Shown in pieces: positions 9,243-16,559 of a DNA stretch of 45,051 nucleotides. The translations under genes were made by a program, and so were the position numbers. The notes beneath the pieces are model-generated. The model saw nothing but the letters and a program-made list of their open reading frames with translations. It made no database searches and was not told the origin of the DNA. The stretch is from a bacterium. Lineage in GTDB: Bacteria; Hinthialibacterota; Hinthialibacteria; OLB16. The stretch's first letter is position 1, and each line of letters opens with the position of its first letter. The stretch spans positions 71,766 through 116,816 of the forward strand of contig JAJVIK010000025.1 of assembly GCA_022072055.1 (NCBI GenBank), given 5' to 3'.

Positions 9243-9962
9243 CTACTCCCCCTTGCGAGCGACCACCGCGATGTTGAGGGCGAACCGTCGGGCCTTCCCG
9301 TCATTCTTTTCAAGAGCGGCGATGCAGCGAGTCCATACCCGATTTACCTGGAACACGATGGGAAACAGGAGCGGGACTCCCCAGGCGAGGTTCACCGCGA
9401 GGGTGCTGGGCATATGTCCGAGGAAAGAGAGCACTCCGCCTGACCAGCGAACCTCGTGCACCTCCAGTCCGGACTTCGAGCAGAGTTCCCTGAGACCATA
9501 CTCCGTGTACCGAAAGTAATCGTGCGGTTCGTTGTGGAGATAGGCGAGTTGCGGAACCGAGAGCACGGCCGCGCCGCCCGGTCGAAGGACCCTTGCGAAT
9601 TCGAAGAGCACCGCTTGCGGGTCGGGAACATGCTCCAGGACCTGCGAGCAGAAGATCGAATCAAACGAGCAGGAAGGGAAGGGCAGGCGGACCAAGTCGC
9701 CGATGAGGTCCAGCCCCTCGCGGACCCGATAGCGGTCGTAGGAGACCACGCGATCCGCTACCCGAGCGAGTCGCTCACGGTGGGTTAGACGTCCGGCGCC
9801 GGCATCCAGGGTTCTTCCACGGACATGCGTTCGGATCAGGGGGTCGAGAGTGCGGATCAAAGTCAGTCCGGCAGGGGTGAGGTCAAAATAGGCCTCGGTC
9901 CGGGCGTATTTGTCCGAGACCGCGATCCCTCCCTCTTTGACACGTCGTCCGATCCAACCCAA
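9243..9962 (-). CDS. Class I SAM-dependent methyltransferase
   Basis: 239 residues. Motif I is TLDAGAGRL, an acidic motif follows (VVSYDRY), and the methyltransferase type 11 hallmark FCSQVLEHVPDP precedes VLRPGGAAVLSVPQ. PHDYFRYTEYGLRELC is common in methyltransferases encoded near polysaccharide genes. The start is TTG at 9962: GGAAGGGAG lies about 7 bases upstream and no in-frame ATG or GTG fits better. A hydrophobic segment near residues 195-212 suggests membrane association. The substrate is unknown. It is followed without a gap by the permease gene and preceded by a small frameshifted gene. Confidence 0.85.
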   Translation of the reverse strand: MGWIGRRVKEGGIAVSDKYARTEAYFDLTPAGLTLIRTLDPLIRTHVRGRTLDAGAGRLTHRERLARVADRVVSYDRYRVREGLDLIGDLVRLPFPSCSFDSIFCSQVLEHVPDPQAVLFEFARVLRPGGAAVLSVPQLAYLHNEPHDYFRYTEYGLRELCSKSGLEVHEVRWSGGVLSFLGHMPSTLAVNLAWGVPLLFPIVFQVNRVWTRCIAALEKNDGKARRFALNIAVVARKGE

Positions 9963-10022
9963 GGCGGTTCTCCCTTCCGGGATGGTGACACGGGGGCATC
10001 GTGGGGAGGAGGGGGAGGCGAA

Positions 10023-10288
10023 TCAATCGTCCAGGGCGTGATCCACAATCCGTTGCCGCTCTTCGTCGGTGACCCGGCGATACCCGAGCCATTCAGGCAG
10101 CTGGTCTCACACCACCTGCGGTAATCCTCCATGGTGTCGAACACTCGGATGCCTGGTCCGTCGTCCAGGACCGGCTTGTAAGTATACAGGACCCCTTTGG
10201 CGATCCGCTCCAGAACCGGGCGTTTCATCGCCGCCTCGAAGCGCGCCAATTCCTCCTTTTCAGACTCATCCTCTCCCTGCTTGGCCAT
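10023..10288 (-). pseudogene. Small conserved-looking gene with an apparent -1 frameshift
   Basis: An ATG at 10288 (AAGGA upstream) opens a charged, soluble protein of unrecognised family. It reads sensibly through DTMEDYRRWCET to about 10103, then becomes Ser/Pro-rich junk that runs to 9863 inside the methyltransferase gene. Shifting frame by -1 near 10101-10105 gives a plausible, highly charged continuation (LPEWLGYRRVTDEERQR, ending HALDD) with a TGA at 10023, leaving a 60-base gap before the methyltransferase start. The restored protein would be about 88 residues. The cause could be a sequencing error, a real mutation or programmed frameshifting; no obvious slippery heptamer is present. 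Confidence 0.55.
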
Positions 10289-10328
10289 CACAGTTTTCCT
10301 TGAACTTCTCTGCGTGGTACATGGCGGT

Positions 10329-11168
10329 CTACAACACCATCCGCTCCCTGGCGGGTTCGAGTTCCCGCGCGGGTGCGTGCTCTCGGACCAGCTTGAGGAC
10401 CCGCGAAATCTCGGTCTGCATCTTCAGGTAGTATCGGGCGTCGGTCTGACGGGTCTGTGTGACCCGGTAAGGAATCCCGGTTTCCAGGGAAAACTTGAAC
10501 GCCGGCTCGTCCATCGCGTCATCTCCGACATACAGCAGCACAATCTTCCTGTCCGGGTACAGCGCGCGATAGGTCTGGTGCAACATGCGCACGGCCTTGC
10601 CGCGATCCCAGTCAATTGCGGGCAGTATCTCCAGCGTTCGACGACCCTCCTCGATCCGAATCTTCCGCTCCCGCACCAGGCTGGCGAGGAGGTTGCGCGC
10701 CTTGGGGAGAAGGGAGCTGATCTGGTTCTCCATCACCGCGCGGTAGTTCAGCGCCGCGGACAAGCCTCGGTCCTCAACCACGATCCGGTCCACACGGAGC
10801 TGAATGCGAAGCGTGTTCGCGGCTTCGTGCACCGCCGGGCGGAGCTGTTCCGCCCCGCTGTGGTGGAAGTTCAGGTCCGGTCCCTGAATCTCCAGTCCAT
10901 GATTGCAGAAGTAGTGAATTCCCGGCATGGGCAGCTGGGTCTGCATGTCCAGCAGCGAGCGCCCGGAAATGACCCCCAAACGGACCGATGGGATCTGGGA
11001 GATCTTTTCCAGGTGCTCATGGACTGTCTCCGCCATGTGAATCTCATCTCCGGGTTGGACATGGGGGACTAGGATCCCGTCATAGCCGCAGATCAGTATA
11101 ACCAAATCCGCCTGTTTGATCTGATTGCGGGTCTCGCTGGTGTAGTTGTTCGTGAGTTTGGGTGGCAT
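10329..11168 (-). CDS. otsB: Trehalose-6-phosphate phosphatase-like HAD protein, nucleophile Asp missing
   Basis: 279 residues from the ATG at 11168, which has AAGAAGGA about 8 bases upstream; upstream TTG and ATG codons have poorer spacing. Overall sequence and length match OtsB/TPP of the HAD superfamily: SGRSL (motif II), NHGLEIQG, a motif III Lys in DRGKAVRML, and YVGDDAMDEPAF (motif IV). The motif I DxDGT is CGYDGIL: the nucleophile Asp is Gly28 (GGC, codon 11085-11087), and the usual Thr of GDDxTDE is Met. Established HAD chemistry needs that Asp, so phosphatase activity is doubtful and a binding or regulatory role is possible. No trehalose-phosphate synthase is in the window. Confidence 0.8.
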   Translation of the reverse strand: MPPKLTNNYTSETRNQIKQADLVILICGYDGILVPHVQPGDEIHMAETVHEHLEKISQIPSVRLGVISGRSLLDMQTQLPMPGIHYFCNHGLEIQGPDLNFHHSGAEQLRPAVHEAANTLRIQLRVDRIVVEDRGLSAALNYRAVMENQISSLLPKARNLLASLVRERKIRIEEGRRTLEILPAIDWDRGKAVRMLHQTYRALYPDRKIVLLYVGDDAMDEPAFKFSLETGIPYRVTQTRQTDARYYLKMQTEISRVLKLVREHAPARELEPARERMVL

Positions 11169-11191
11169 CGCAACCATCCTTCTTTCAGAGT

Positions 11192-11254
11192 TCAATCCCG
11201 TATAAACAAAAAACCCAAGAGCCGGGACTCTTGGGCGTCGGAGGGCCAGCCCAT
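11192..11254 (-). CDS. Possible 20-codon leader ORF spanning a terminator hairpin
   Basis: On the minus strand an ATG at 11254 is preceded by GAGGA 4 bases upstream and opens 20 codons to a TGA at 11192, ending 23 bases before the otsB-like start. The peptide would begin MGWPSDAQES and end FIRD. Its middle codons encode the hairpin described separately. No run of one regulatory amino acid is present, so this could be chance. Confidence 0.25.
   Translation of the reverse strand: MGWPSDAQESRLLGFLFIRD
11205..11235 (-). terminator. Intrinsic terminator-like hairpin in the leader of the otsB-like gene
   Basis: On the minus strand CCCAAGAG and CTCTTGGG form a perfect 8-bp stem (11214-11235) around a 6-base loop, followed directly by TTTTTTG. 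It lies about 37 bases before the otsB-like ATG, and no gene ends upstream on this strand, so it would act as a leader attenuator or end a small RNA. There is no T-run on the plus-strand side. Confidence 0.65.
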
Positions 11255-11329
11255 GGTTCCTCGACCCCTATGATTGCGAAAAAGCAACGAAATAGCCAGA
11301 GGGTGGCCGAATTCCGAGAGATGGCGCGG

Positions 11330-11363
11330 TTCCTACCATCCCAACGGGATGTCTGATATAAAT
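11330..11363 (+). promoter_or_regulatory. Candidate ilvC promoter with overlapping inverted repeat
   Basis: TATAAAT at 11357-11363 resembles a -10 box; the -35 region (TTCCTA near 11330) is poor. The perfect inverted repeat CATCCC-AAC-GGGATG at 11337-11351 occupies the spacer, where a regulator could bind. The transcript would have a leader of about 130 bases before ilvC. Confidence 0.3.
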
Positions 11364-11500
11364 GTGAGCTTCCCGGTTGAGATCGATTTGCGCCGCCGCG
11401 CGTGACGGGTTGCCGTCATCCGCATTCCTGGGAGTTCCCCCATGGGCTTCCATCGATCCCTCTACGGGTTCCAGAACCAGAAATCTTCGAGGAGGAAGGA

Positions 11501-12553
11501 ATGAAAACCATCAGCATTGGCAACATTGAGGAACAGGTTGTGGACCGCGCCGACTGGCCGATCGAGAAGGTCCGCGAAACACTCAAAGACGAGACCATCG
11601 CGATCATCGGCTACGGGGTTCAAGGCCCGGCGCAAGCCCTCAATCTGAGGGACAACGGCATCAAGGTCATCGTGGGGCAGTCGGAGGACTTTCCGAGGGA
11701 CTGGAATCGCGCGGTTGAGGATGGGTGGGAGCCCGGAAAAACACTGTTCTCCATCTCCGAGGCGGCCAAGCGTGGAACGATTGTCCAGTACCTTCTCTCG
11801 GACGCCGGTCAGAAGGCCTGCTGGGACCAGATCAAGCCGCACATGACAGCCGGCAAGGCGCTCTACTTCTCCCACGGTTTCAGCATTGTCTTCAAGGATC
11901 AGACCGGGGTGATCCCACCGCCCGATATCGATGTCATCATGGTGGCCCCGAAAGGCTCCGGCACCACTGTTCGGAGGCACTTCCTCGAAGGACGAGGAAT
12001 CAACAGCAGCTACGCGGTTCATCAGGATGCCAGCGGGAAGGCGCTTGACCGGACTCTCGCGCTCGGTTTCGGGATCGGGTCGGGGTACCTTTTTGAAACC
12101 ACCTTCGAGAAAGAGGTGTGGAGCGACCTCACCGGCGAGCGGGGTGTCTTGATGGGCGCCATCTACGGACTCTGGCTCGCGCAGTATGATGTTCTGCGCG
12201 CGCATGGCCACTCCCCCTCGGAAGCTTTCAACGAGACGGTTGAGGAGGCCACCCAGAGCCTCTATCCCCTGATTGGCGAGAATGGCATGGACTGGATGTA
12301 CGCCAACTGCTCCGCCACCGCCCAGCGCGGCGCGCTGGATTGGTTCAGGCGTTTTTATGATAGCTCGAAGCCGGTGTTCGAGGAGCTCTATGACGCGGTG
12401 AAATCAGGCCGGGAGGCCAAACGGGTCATCGAAGCCAACAGCCGTCCGGATTATCAGGACCAGCTCAAGAAGGAGCTGACCGAAATCCACGATTCGGAGA
12501 TGTGGCGCGCCGGAGCGGTGGTGCGCTCACTCCGGCCCGAGCGCGTGCACTAA
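11501..12553 (+). CDS. ilvC: Ketol-acid reductoisomerase IlvC
   Basis: 350 residues from the ATG at 11501 with GGAGGAAGGA immediately upstream. It converts 2-acetolactate or 2-aceto-2-hydroxybutyrate to the dihydroxy acid in isoleucine/valine synthesis, using NAD(P)H and magnesium in the cytosol. Visible are the Rossmann motif GYGVQGPAQALNLRDNG, VAPKGSGTTVRRHF, metal-site region SDLTGERGVLMGAIYGL and the C-terminal knotted-domain motif EATQSLYPLIGENGMDWMYA split by conserved Glu residues. The sequence resembles the ~350-residue form of Bacteroidota and the eukaryotic branch more than the classical 330-residue class I enzyme. No ilvB, ilvN or ilvD adjoins it. The DUF4838 gene follows after 20 bases. 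Confidence 0.96.
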   Translation: MKTISIGNIEEQVVDRADWPIEKVRETLKDETIAIIGYGVQGPAQALNLRDNGIKVIVGQSEDFPRDWNRAVEDGWEPGKTLFSISEAAKRGTIVQYLLSDAGQKACWDQIKPHMTAGKALYFSHGFSIVFKDQTGVIPPPDIDVIMVAPKGSGTTVRRHFLEGRGINSSYAVHQDASGKALDRTLALGFGIGSGYLFETTFEKEVWSDLTGERGVLMGAIYGLWLAQYDVLRAHGHSPSEAFNETVEEATQSLYPLIGENGMDWMYANCSATAQRGALDWFRRFYDSSKPVFEELYDAVKSGREAKRVIEANSRPDYQDQLKKELTEIHDSEMWRAGAVVRSLRPERVH

Positions 12554-12573
12554 AGTTCTCAAGGGTTCATTTC

Positions 12574-15123
12574 ATGATTTGGAGAGAGAGGGTCGCCCTG
12601 GTGGTCCTTACGACGGTGGCGGCCCTCTTCCTTTATCTTCACGCCAACCCCGCGGTCGCCTCATCCGCCAGGGGCGGCGAACCCTCCTTGATCCTTGCCT
12701 CCTCGGGAGAGGCGCGGATTCGCCTATGCGCGCCCACCCAGGCGGGGCGCACTTTGGTCTTTGCGGTGGAGGAGCTGCGAAAGTATGTTCACCAAATCAG
12801 CGGGGCCAGCCTTGAGTTGGAGTATGGCGCCACCGCTTGCCGCCCCGGCGCCCTCTTCATTTCCACGGCCCCCCTTGATGACTTGTCCGGTTCCTCCGAC
12901 CACGATGTCTACCGGATCCATGTCCTTCCCGACCGAATGGAGATTCTTGGACGGAGCGAGCGGGCGGTTCTCTACGGCGTTTACGACCTGCTCGAACGAT
13001 TGGGGTGCCGCTGGCTTGGGCCTCGCGAAGAATCCATCCCCTCCCTAGATGAAGTTGGCCTGCCCATGGTGGATGCAACGGAGGTTCCATCGCTTCGCCG
13101 GCGCGCCCTGGAACTCATTGCCGGGATTACTCCGGCCATGGTGGATTGGATGGCCAAAGTTCGTCTGAATGGGGTCTGGCCCGAGGGCTACACCCCGAAC
13201 GAGGACATGAGCCCCAACCTTCGCGGCATGGCGGATTCCGCGATTGAGGAGATTCGGCTGCGCGGACTGGATGTCCTTTGGGGGGGACATGTCCTCCCTT
13301 TGCTGTTTCCCGAATCCAGGTATGGGAAGAACCATCCGGAGTACTTTGCTCTGATAGACGGGAAACGTCTCGGCTCGGAAACAGACTCCTCGGCGCGATG
13401 GCAGCTCTGCACAAGCCATCCGGAGGTCCTTTCGATCCTTTCCGAGAATGTGGTTCATTTCCTTCAGAATCACCCCTGGATCGATGTCCTGTTTCTCTGG
13501 GGTAATGACACCATCCGATGGTGCGAATGCGAGAACTGCCGCGCCCTGGAGCCTGATCCCGAGCGAGTCAGTCCGTTTGGCGGGCTTGACCGTGCGGCCA
13601 CCTACTGCCGCATGATCCGGCATGTGAGCGAGGCGGTGAAGAAGGCCCTGCCGGATCGGAAGATCGCCTTCAATCACTACTACAATCTGGAGAATACTCC
13701 AACCGACAAGGAGGGCGCGCTCCTCTCCTCCGTCCTTCCCGATCGGTGGGTGATTTCGGCTTTCGACGACTACCACCAATGCAACCGCCACCCCTTCTCG
13801 GACAATTCCTGTCCATGTGGGAAACGGATCGAACCCATCGCGCGCCTGTGGGGTCCCCATTACCAGGATTCAATCGCGTGGTCCTACTACTTCGCCTGGA
13901 ACTTCATGATGGGCCTGCCGATCTCAATGGCCCGCAAGATTCCCGACGATTTCCGTTTCATCAGGAGCGTGGGCGCGACCGGAATCGTGGACAATGTCTC
14001 CCTTCACCCCAGCAGCCTGTATTCTTACAACAACCGGCTCAACTACTACGTTTACGCGAAGGCGGCCTGGAACCCCGACCAGGATGCGGATGCTCTCCGG
14101 CGGGATTTCATCCGGCACTACCACGGCCCCGCGGCGGAGCCTATGGAGCGTTTCTGGAATCTGGCCGAGGATTCCTGGACCCGCTTTGGGCAGGATCCGG
14201 ATTTCCTTCCGGAGGACCCACGTCTCGCCGACCCGAACCTCATCCACGGTCGGACCCTGGATGCGATGAACGTCGTGACTCCGCAGGCTCCGAGCCACTC
14301 CATCGATCCGCGCTTCCTGATCCCCAATCGCCGTGTGTATGACCAAATGACCGGTCATCTGGAACAGGCTGAGCGCCTTGCGGCCAATGACAAGATGGCC
14401 TCCTTTCGAGTCGGTCTGATCCGAGCCGTGATCTCCGGCTGGCTCCCTGAAAACAAGGGTTCTCGGCGCATCGTTGGATTCCTCAATGGAGGTGGGAACC
14501 TTCAGGATTACCTCTACCGTGGAACCGAGGAGATCCGATGCACGGTCGCCGGTGGAGGAGGGAAGGGAGATTGCTTTCCGCTCGTTCCGCCGGGGACCGA
14601 GGTCCTTGCGGGCCCGGGGGATGCCATTGAGGCGCGAGTGACAATCAATTCGGGGATCGCTGAGATTGGGGAGCCCACCTATCGCTCGGGGCCCGGACTC
14701 TACCAGGCTCAGGATGAGAGCACTCCCTGTGGTCAGCCAGGAGCTTCAAGCGTGATGTTCTTCATCGGGAACCTGGAAACCGAGGATTCCGGAGGTCGGC
14801 GTGTTATTGTCTTGATAAGCGACGGAAGCTACCAGACAGAGATTCTGAGCTCCCCGGACGGAGTCTGGGAGTATGGCCAAATTGTCCCCCTCCGGATCAC
14901 GGAACTTGCGAGTCCCGCTTCCGGGCACTCCTACGCCTACGAGTATCAGGATCACGACCGATGGACCGAGGTCGCTCGCCACTCCTTTGCGAACAAGTTG
15001 GCCTTTGCCGCCCCGATGCACTATTGGGCCGGATATGAGCGTGGCGCAAAGGCCAGATTCCCCTTGATCGACTGGGCTTCGATTCTACCCGGAAACACTC
15101 CATCCGGCCTCAAAACCCCTTGA
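12574..15123 (+). CDS. Secreted DUF4838-domain protein (glycoside hydrolase-like)
   Basis: 849 residues from the ATG at 12574; an upstream in-frame ATG at 12502 lies inside ilvC and is rejected. A signal peptide or anchor spans residues 4-30 (VALVVLTTVAALFLYL). Residues ~45-150 resemble the N-terminal alpha/beta domain of GH20 and GH67 enzymes, including AVEELRKYV and LYGVYDLLERLGCRWLGP. The DUF4838 core follows at about 195-480, with LFLWGNDTIRWCECENC and HYYNLENTPTD. The final ~200 residues look beta-rich. DUF4838 proteins are common in PVC polysaccharide degraders, but their chemistry is not established. A 75-base spacer with two inverted repeats precedes the cupin gene. Confidence 0.82.
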   Translation: MIWRERVALVVLTTVAALFLYLHANPAVASSARGGEPSLILASSGEARIRLCAPTQAGRTLVFAVEELRKYVHQISGASLELEYGATACRPGALFISTAPLDDLSGSSDHDVYRIHVLPDRMEILGRSERAVLYGVYDLLERLGCRWLGPREESIPSLDEVGLPMVDATEVPSLRRRALELIAGITPAMVDWMAKVRLNGVWPEGYTPNEDMSPNLRGMADSAIEEIRLRGLDVLWGGHVLPLLFPESRYGKNHPEYFALIDGKRLGSETDSSARWQLCTSHPEVLSILSENVVHFLQNHPWIDVLFLWGNDTIRWCECENCRALEPDPERVSPFGGLDRAATYCRMIRHVSEAVKKALPDRKIAFNHYYNLENTPTDKEGALLSSVLPDRWVISAFDDYHQCNRHPFSDNSCPCGKRIEPIARLWGPHYQDSIAWSYYFAWNFMMGLPISMARKIPDDFRFIRSVGATGIVDNVSLHPSSLYSYNNRLNYYVYAKAAWNPDQDADALRRDFIRHYHGPAAEPMERFWNLAEDSWTRFGQDPDFLPEDPRLADPNLIHGRTLDAMNVVTPQAPSHSIDPRFLIPNRRVYDQMTGHLEQAERLAANDKMASFRVGLIRAVISGWLPENKGSRRIVGFLNGGGNLQDYLYRGTEEIRCTVAGGGGKGDCFPLVPPGTEVLAGPGDAIEARVTINSGIAEIGEPTYRSGPGLYQAQDESTPCGQPGASSVMFFIGNLETEDSGGRRVIVLISDGSYQTEILSSPDGVWEYGQIVPLRITELASPASGHSYAYEYQDHDRWTEVARHSFANKLAFAAPMHYWAGYERGAKARFPLIDWASILPGNTPSGLKTP

Positions 15124-15125
15124 TC

Positions 15126-15144
15126 TCCATCGCCAGGCGATGGA
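15126..15144 (+). repeat. Perfect inverted repeat downstream of the DUF4838 gene
   Basis: TCCATCGCC-A-GGCGATGGA, 9-base arms around one base (in RNA a 6-7 bp stem with a small loop). It starts 3 bases after the DUF4838 stop. No T-run follows, so it is more likely an mRNA-stability element or operator than a strong terminator. Confidence 0.5.
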
Positions 15145-15150
15145 TAATCC

Positions 15151-15168
15151 TGAATTAGCGTTAATTCA
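15151..15168 (+). repeat. AT-rich perfect inverted repeat before the cupin gene
   Basis: TGAATTA-GCGT-TAATTCA, 7-base arms around a 4-base centre, in otherwise GC-rich DNA, 30 bases upstream of the cupin ATG. The form suits a dimeric repressor site; no regulator gene is adjacent. Confidence 0.45.
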
Positions 15169-15198
15169 TCCGATTTCAATCCTCCAAAGGAGTCCCCG

Positions 15199-15558
15199 AT
15201 GCCGGTCTACAAGAAACCTCAGCCGGGCAGGTTTACCCCAGTACACCCGGTGGAAAAGCATTTTCACGATCACGATGAAACCTGGATCATCATGGGCGGG
15301 AAATGCAAGGCCTTCATGGTTGCCCGCGATGGCGGGAAGGAGGAGTTCATCCTCGAAGAGGGAGACATCTGGATGGTGGAGGCGGGAGTGGAGCACGGCT
15401 GCGAAATCCTCACCGAGGAGTGCCTGATCTTCCCCTTCCCCGGAACCATCCCGGAGGGTTCACATCAACCGGGGCACTACTACATGGAGAAAGAGGGCTA
15501 CATGCCGACCCTTCAGGTCGCTAAGGCCCCCCTGGATCGATACAAAGGCGGAAACTGA
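15199..15558 (+). CDS. Small cupin-domain protein
   Basis: 119 residues, AAAGGAG about 9 bases upstream of the ATG. A single cupin beta-barrel with metal-ligand pattern HFHDHDETW (residues ~20-28), a conserved Gly turn in IIMGGKCKAF, and motif 2 GDIWMVEAGVEHGCEI providing a further His. Small cupins of this kind act as sugar or sugar-acid isomerases, epimerases or small-molecule binders; the substrate is not readable here. It ends one base before the MDR dehydrogenase start (TGA-A-ATG), so the two are translationally coupled and may act in one pathway with the secreted DUF4838 protein upstream. Confidence 0.8.
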   Translation: MPVYKKPQPGRFTPVHPVEKHFHDHDETWIIMGGKCKAFMVARDGGKEEFILEEGDIWMVEAGVEHGCEILTEECLIFPFPGTIPEGSHQPGHYYMEKEGYMPTLQVAKAPLDRYKGGN

Positions 15559-15559
15559 A

Positions 15560-16540
15560 ATGCGGACATCCGGAATTGAGTACGCCGCCAAGGGGGAAAT
15601 GACCTTTTGCGATATTGGGAAGCCCCAAGACCCCAAGGACACCGAAGTCCTCATTCGCACCCTCTTCTCCGGAATCACCAACGGAACCGAACGCCACGCC
15701 CTGATGGCCGAGCACCTCTGGGGGCAATTCCCCTCTCGGCATGGCTATCAGCATGTGGGTGTGATTGAGAAGGCCGGAAAAGAGGTAAAGAACTTCTCCG
15801 AGGGGGATTGGGTCTTCTTCGGACACTATGTCGGTCACCGGGCGTGGAACGTTGTGGATGTGGCCGGCCCGCTCGCCCTTGCGACCGAGAATCATCTCAC
15901 GGTCCCCCTCCCCGGCCATTCCACCCCCGAAGGCTATCAGCCATACGCCCTTCTTGGGGTGGCCGGAGTCTCCATGCGAGGGGCCAAGCGCTTCCGAGTT
16001 TCCCCCGGTCAGGAGGTCTGGGTGGTGGGGCTAGGGTTGATCGGCCAGTTCGCGGCCCAGGCGGCGCGGGCGCTCGGCGGGCATGTCACGGTTGCCGACA
16101 TCAACCTGGAACGCCTGGAGCTCGCCAAGCAGGTCGGGGCCCATCGAGGGTTATTCGCGAGCGACCCGGATTACGATGCCCAGGTCAAGTCGGGCGGGCC
16201 CTACGATGTCATCATCGATTGCGCCGGACATCCCCCCTTTGTCCGGGATCTGTTTGAGAAACACTTGGTCAATCATGGGGTTGTCGTGGGCTTACTCGCG
16301 GTCCGAACCGACACCGTCTTCAAATGGTCGATGCTCCACATGTCCGAAGGCTCCATCGAGGTCTCCTGCCATTTCTCGGTCGCGGACCTGCGGGGGCTGT
16401 TACGGTATATCCGGGATGGTGTGATCCGGATCGATCCGCTGATTAGCCACCGAGTCTCAATCGATCAAGCGCCGGAGATTTACGCCACCCTTCGGGACCG
16501 GCCCGCGGACCTTCTCGGTGTGGTCTTCGACTGGCGTTAG
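15560..16540 (+). CDS. Medium-chain dehydrogenase/reductase (zinc-type alcohol dehydrogenase-like)
   Basis: 326 residues. The N-terminal GroES-like domain contains SGITNGTERHAL, HGYQHVGVIEKAG and GDWVFFG. The Rossmann domain has VWVVGLGLIGQFAAQAARALG, shown here only in part as its dinucleotide motif GLGLIG, then an acidic strand end VADIN. The structural four-Cys zinc loop of classical alcohol dehydrogenases is absent. The protein probably oxidises or reduces a sugar or polyol with NAD(P). The start codon lies one base after the cupin stop codon. Confidence 0.82.
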   Translation: MRTSGIEYAAKGEMTFCDIGKPQDPKDTEVLIRTLFSGITNGTERHALMAEHLWGQFPSRHGYQHVGVIEKAGKEVKNFSEGDWVFFGHYVGHRAWNVVDVAGPLALATENHLTVPLPGHSTPEGYQPYALLGVAGVSMRGAKRFRVSPGQEVWVVGLGLIGQFAAQAARALGGHVTVADINLERLELAKQVGAHRGLFASDPDYDAQVKSGGPYDVIIDCAGHPPFVRDLFEKHLVNHGVVVGLLAVRTDTVFKWSMLHMSEGSIEVSCHFSVADLRGLLRYIRDGVIRIDPLISHRVSIDQAPEIYATLRDRPADLLGVVFDWR

Positions 16541-16559
16541 GTGTCCTTGACCCGGGGCG

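Larger units (their letters stand above)
11169..11500. other. 332-base divergent intergenic region between otsB-like gene and ilvC
   Basis: This is the only gap above 300 bases. It contains the minus-strand terminator hairpin (11214-11235), the possible leader ORF (11192-11254), a short perfect inverted repeat CATCCC-AAC-GGGATG (11337-11351), a TATAAAT at 11357-11363 that could be the ilvC -10 box, and a strong GGAGGAAGGA before ilvC. No tRNA or recognised riboswitch was found by eye. Confidence 0.6.

Noticed and set aside
9863-10022. Continuation of the small gene's first frame into the methyltransferase gene
   Set aside because: The sequence turns into Ser/Pro/Gly-rich non-conserved residues, and a better ending exists in the -1 frame.
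12502-12573. Longer N-terminus for the DUF4838 protein overlapping ilvC
   Set aside because: The extension is Arg/Ala-rich, lies in ilvC and would bury the signal peptide; the ATG at 12574 is better.
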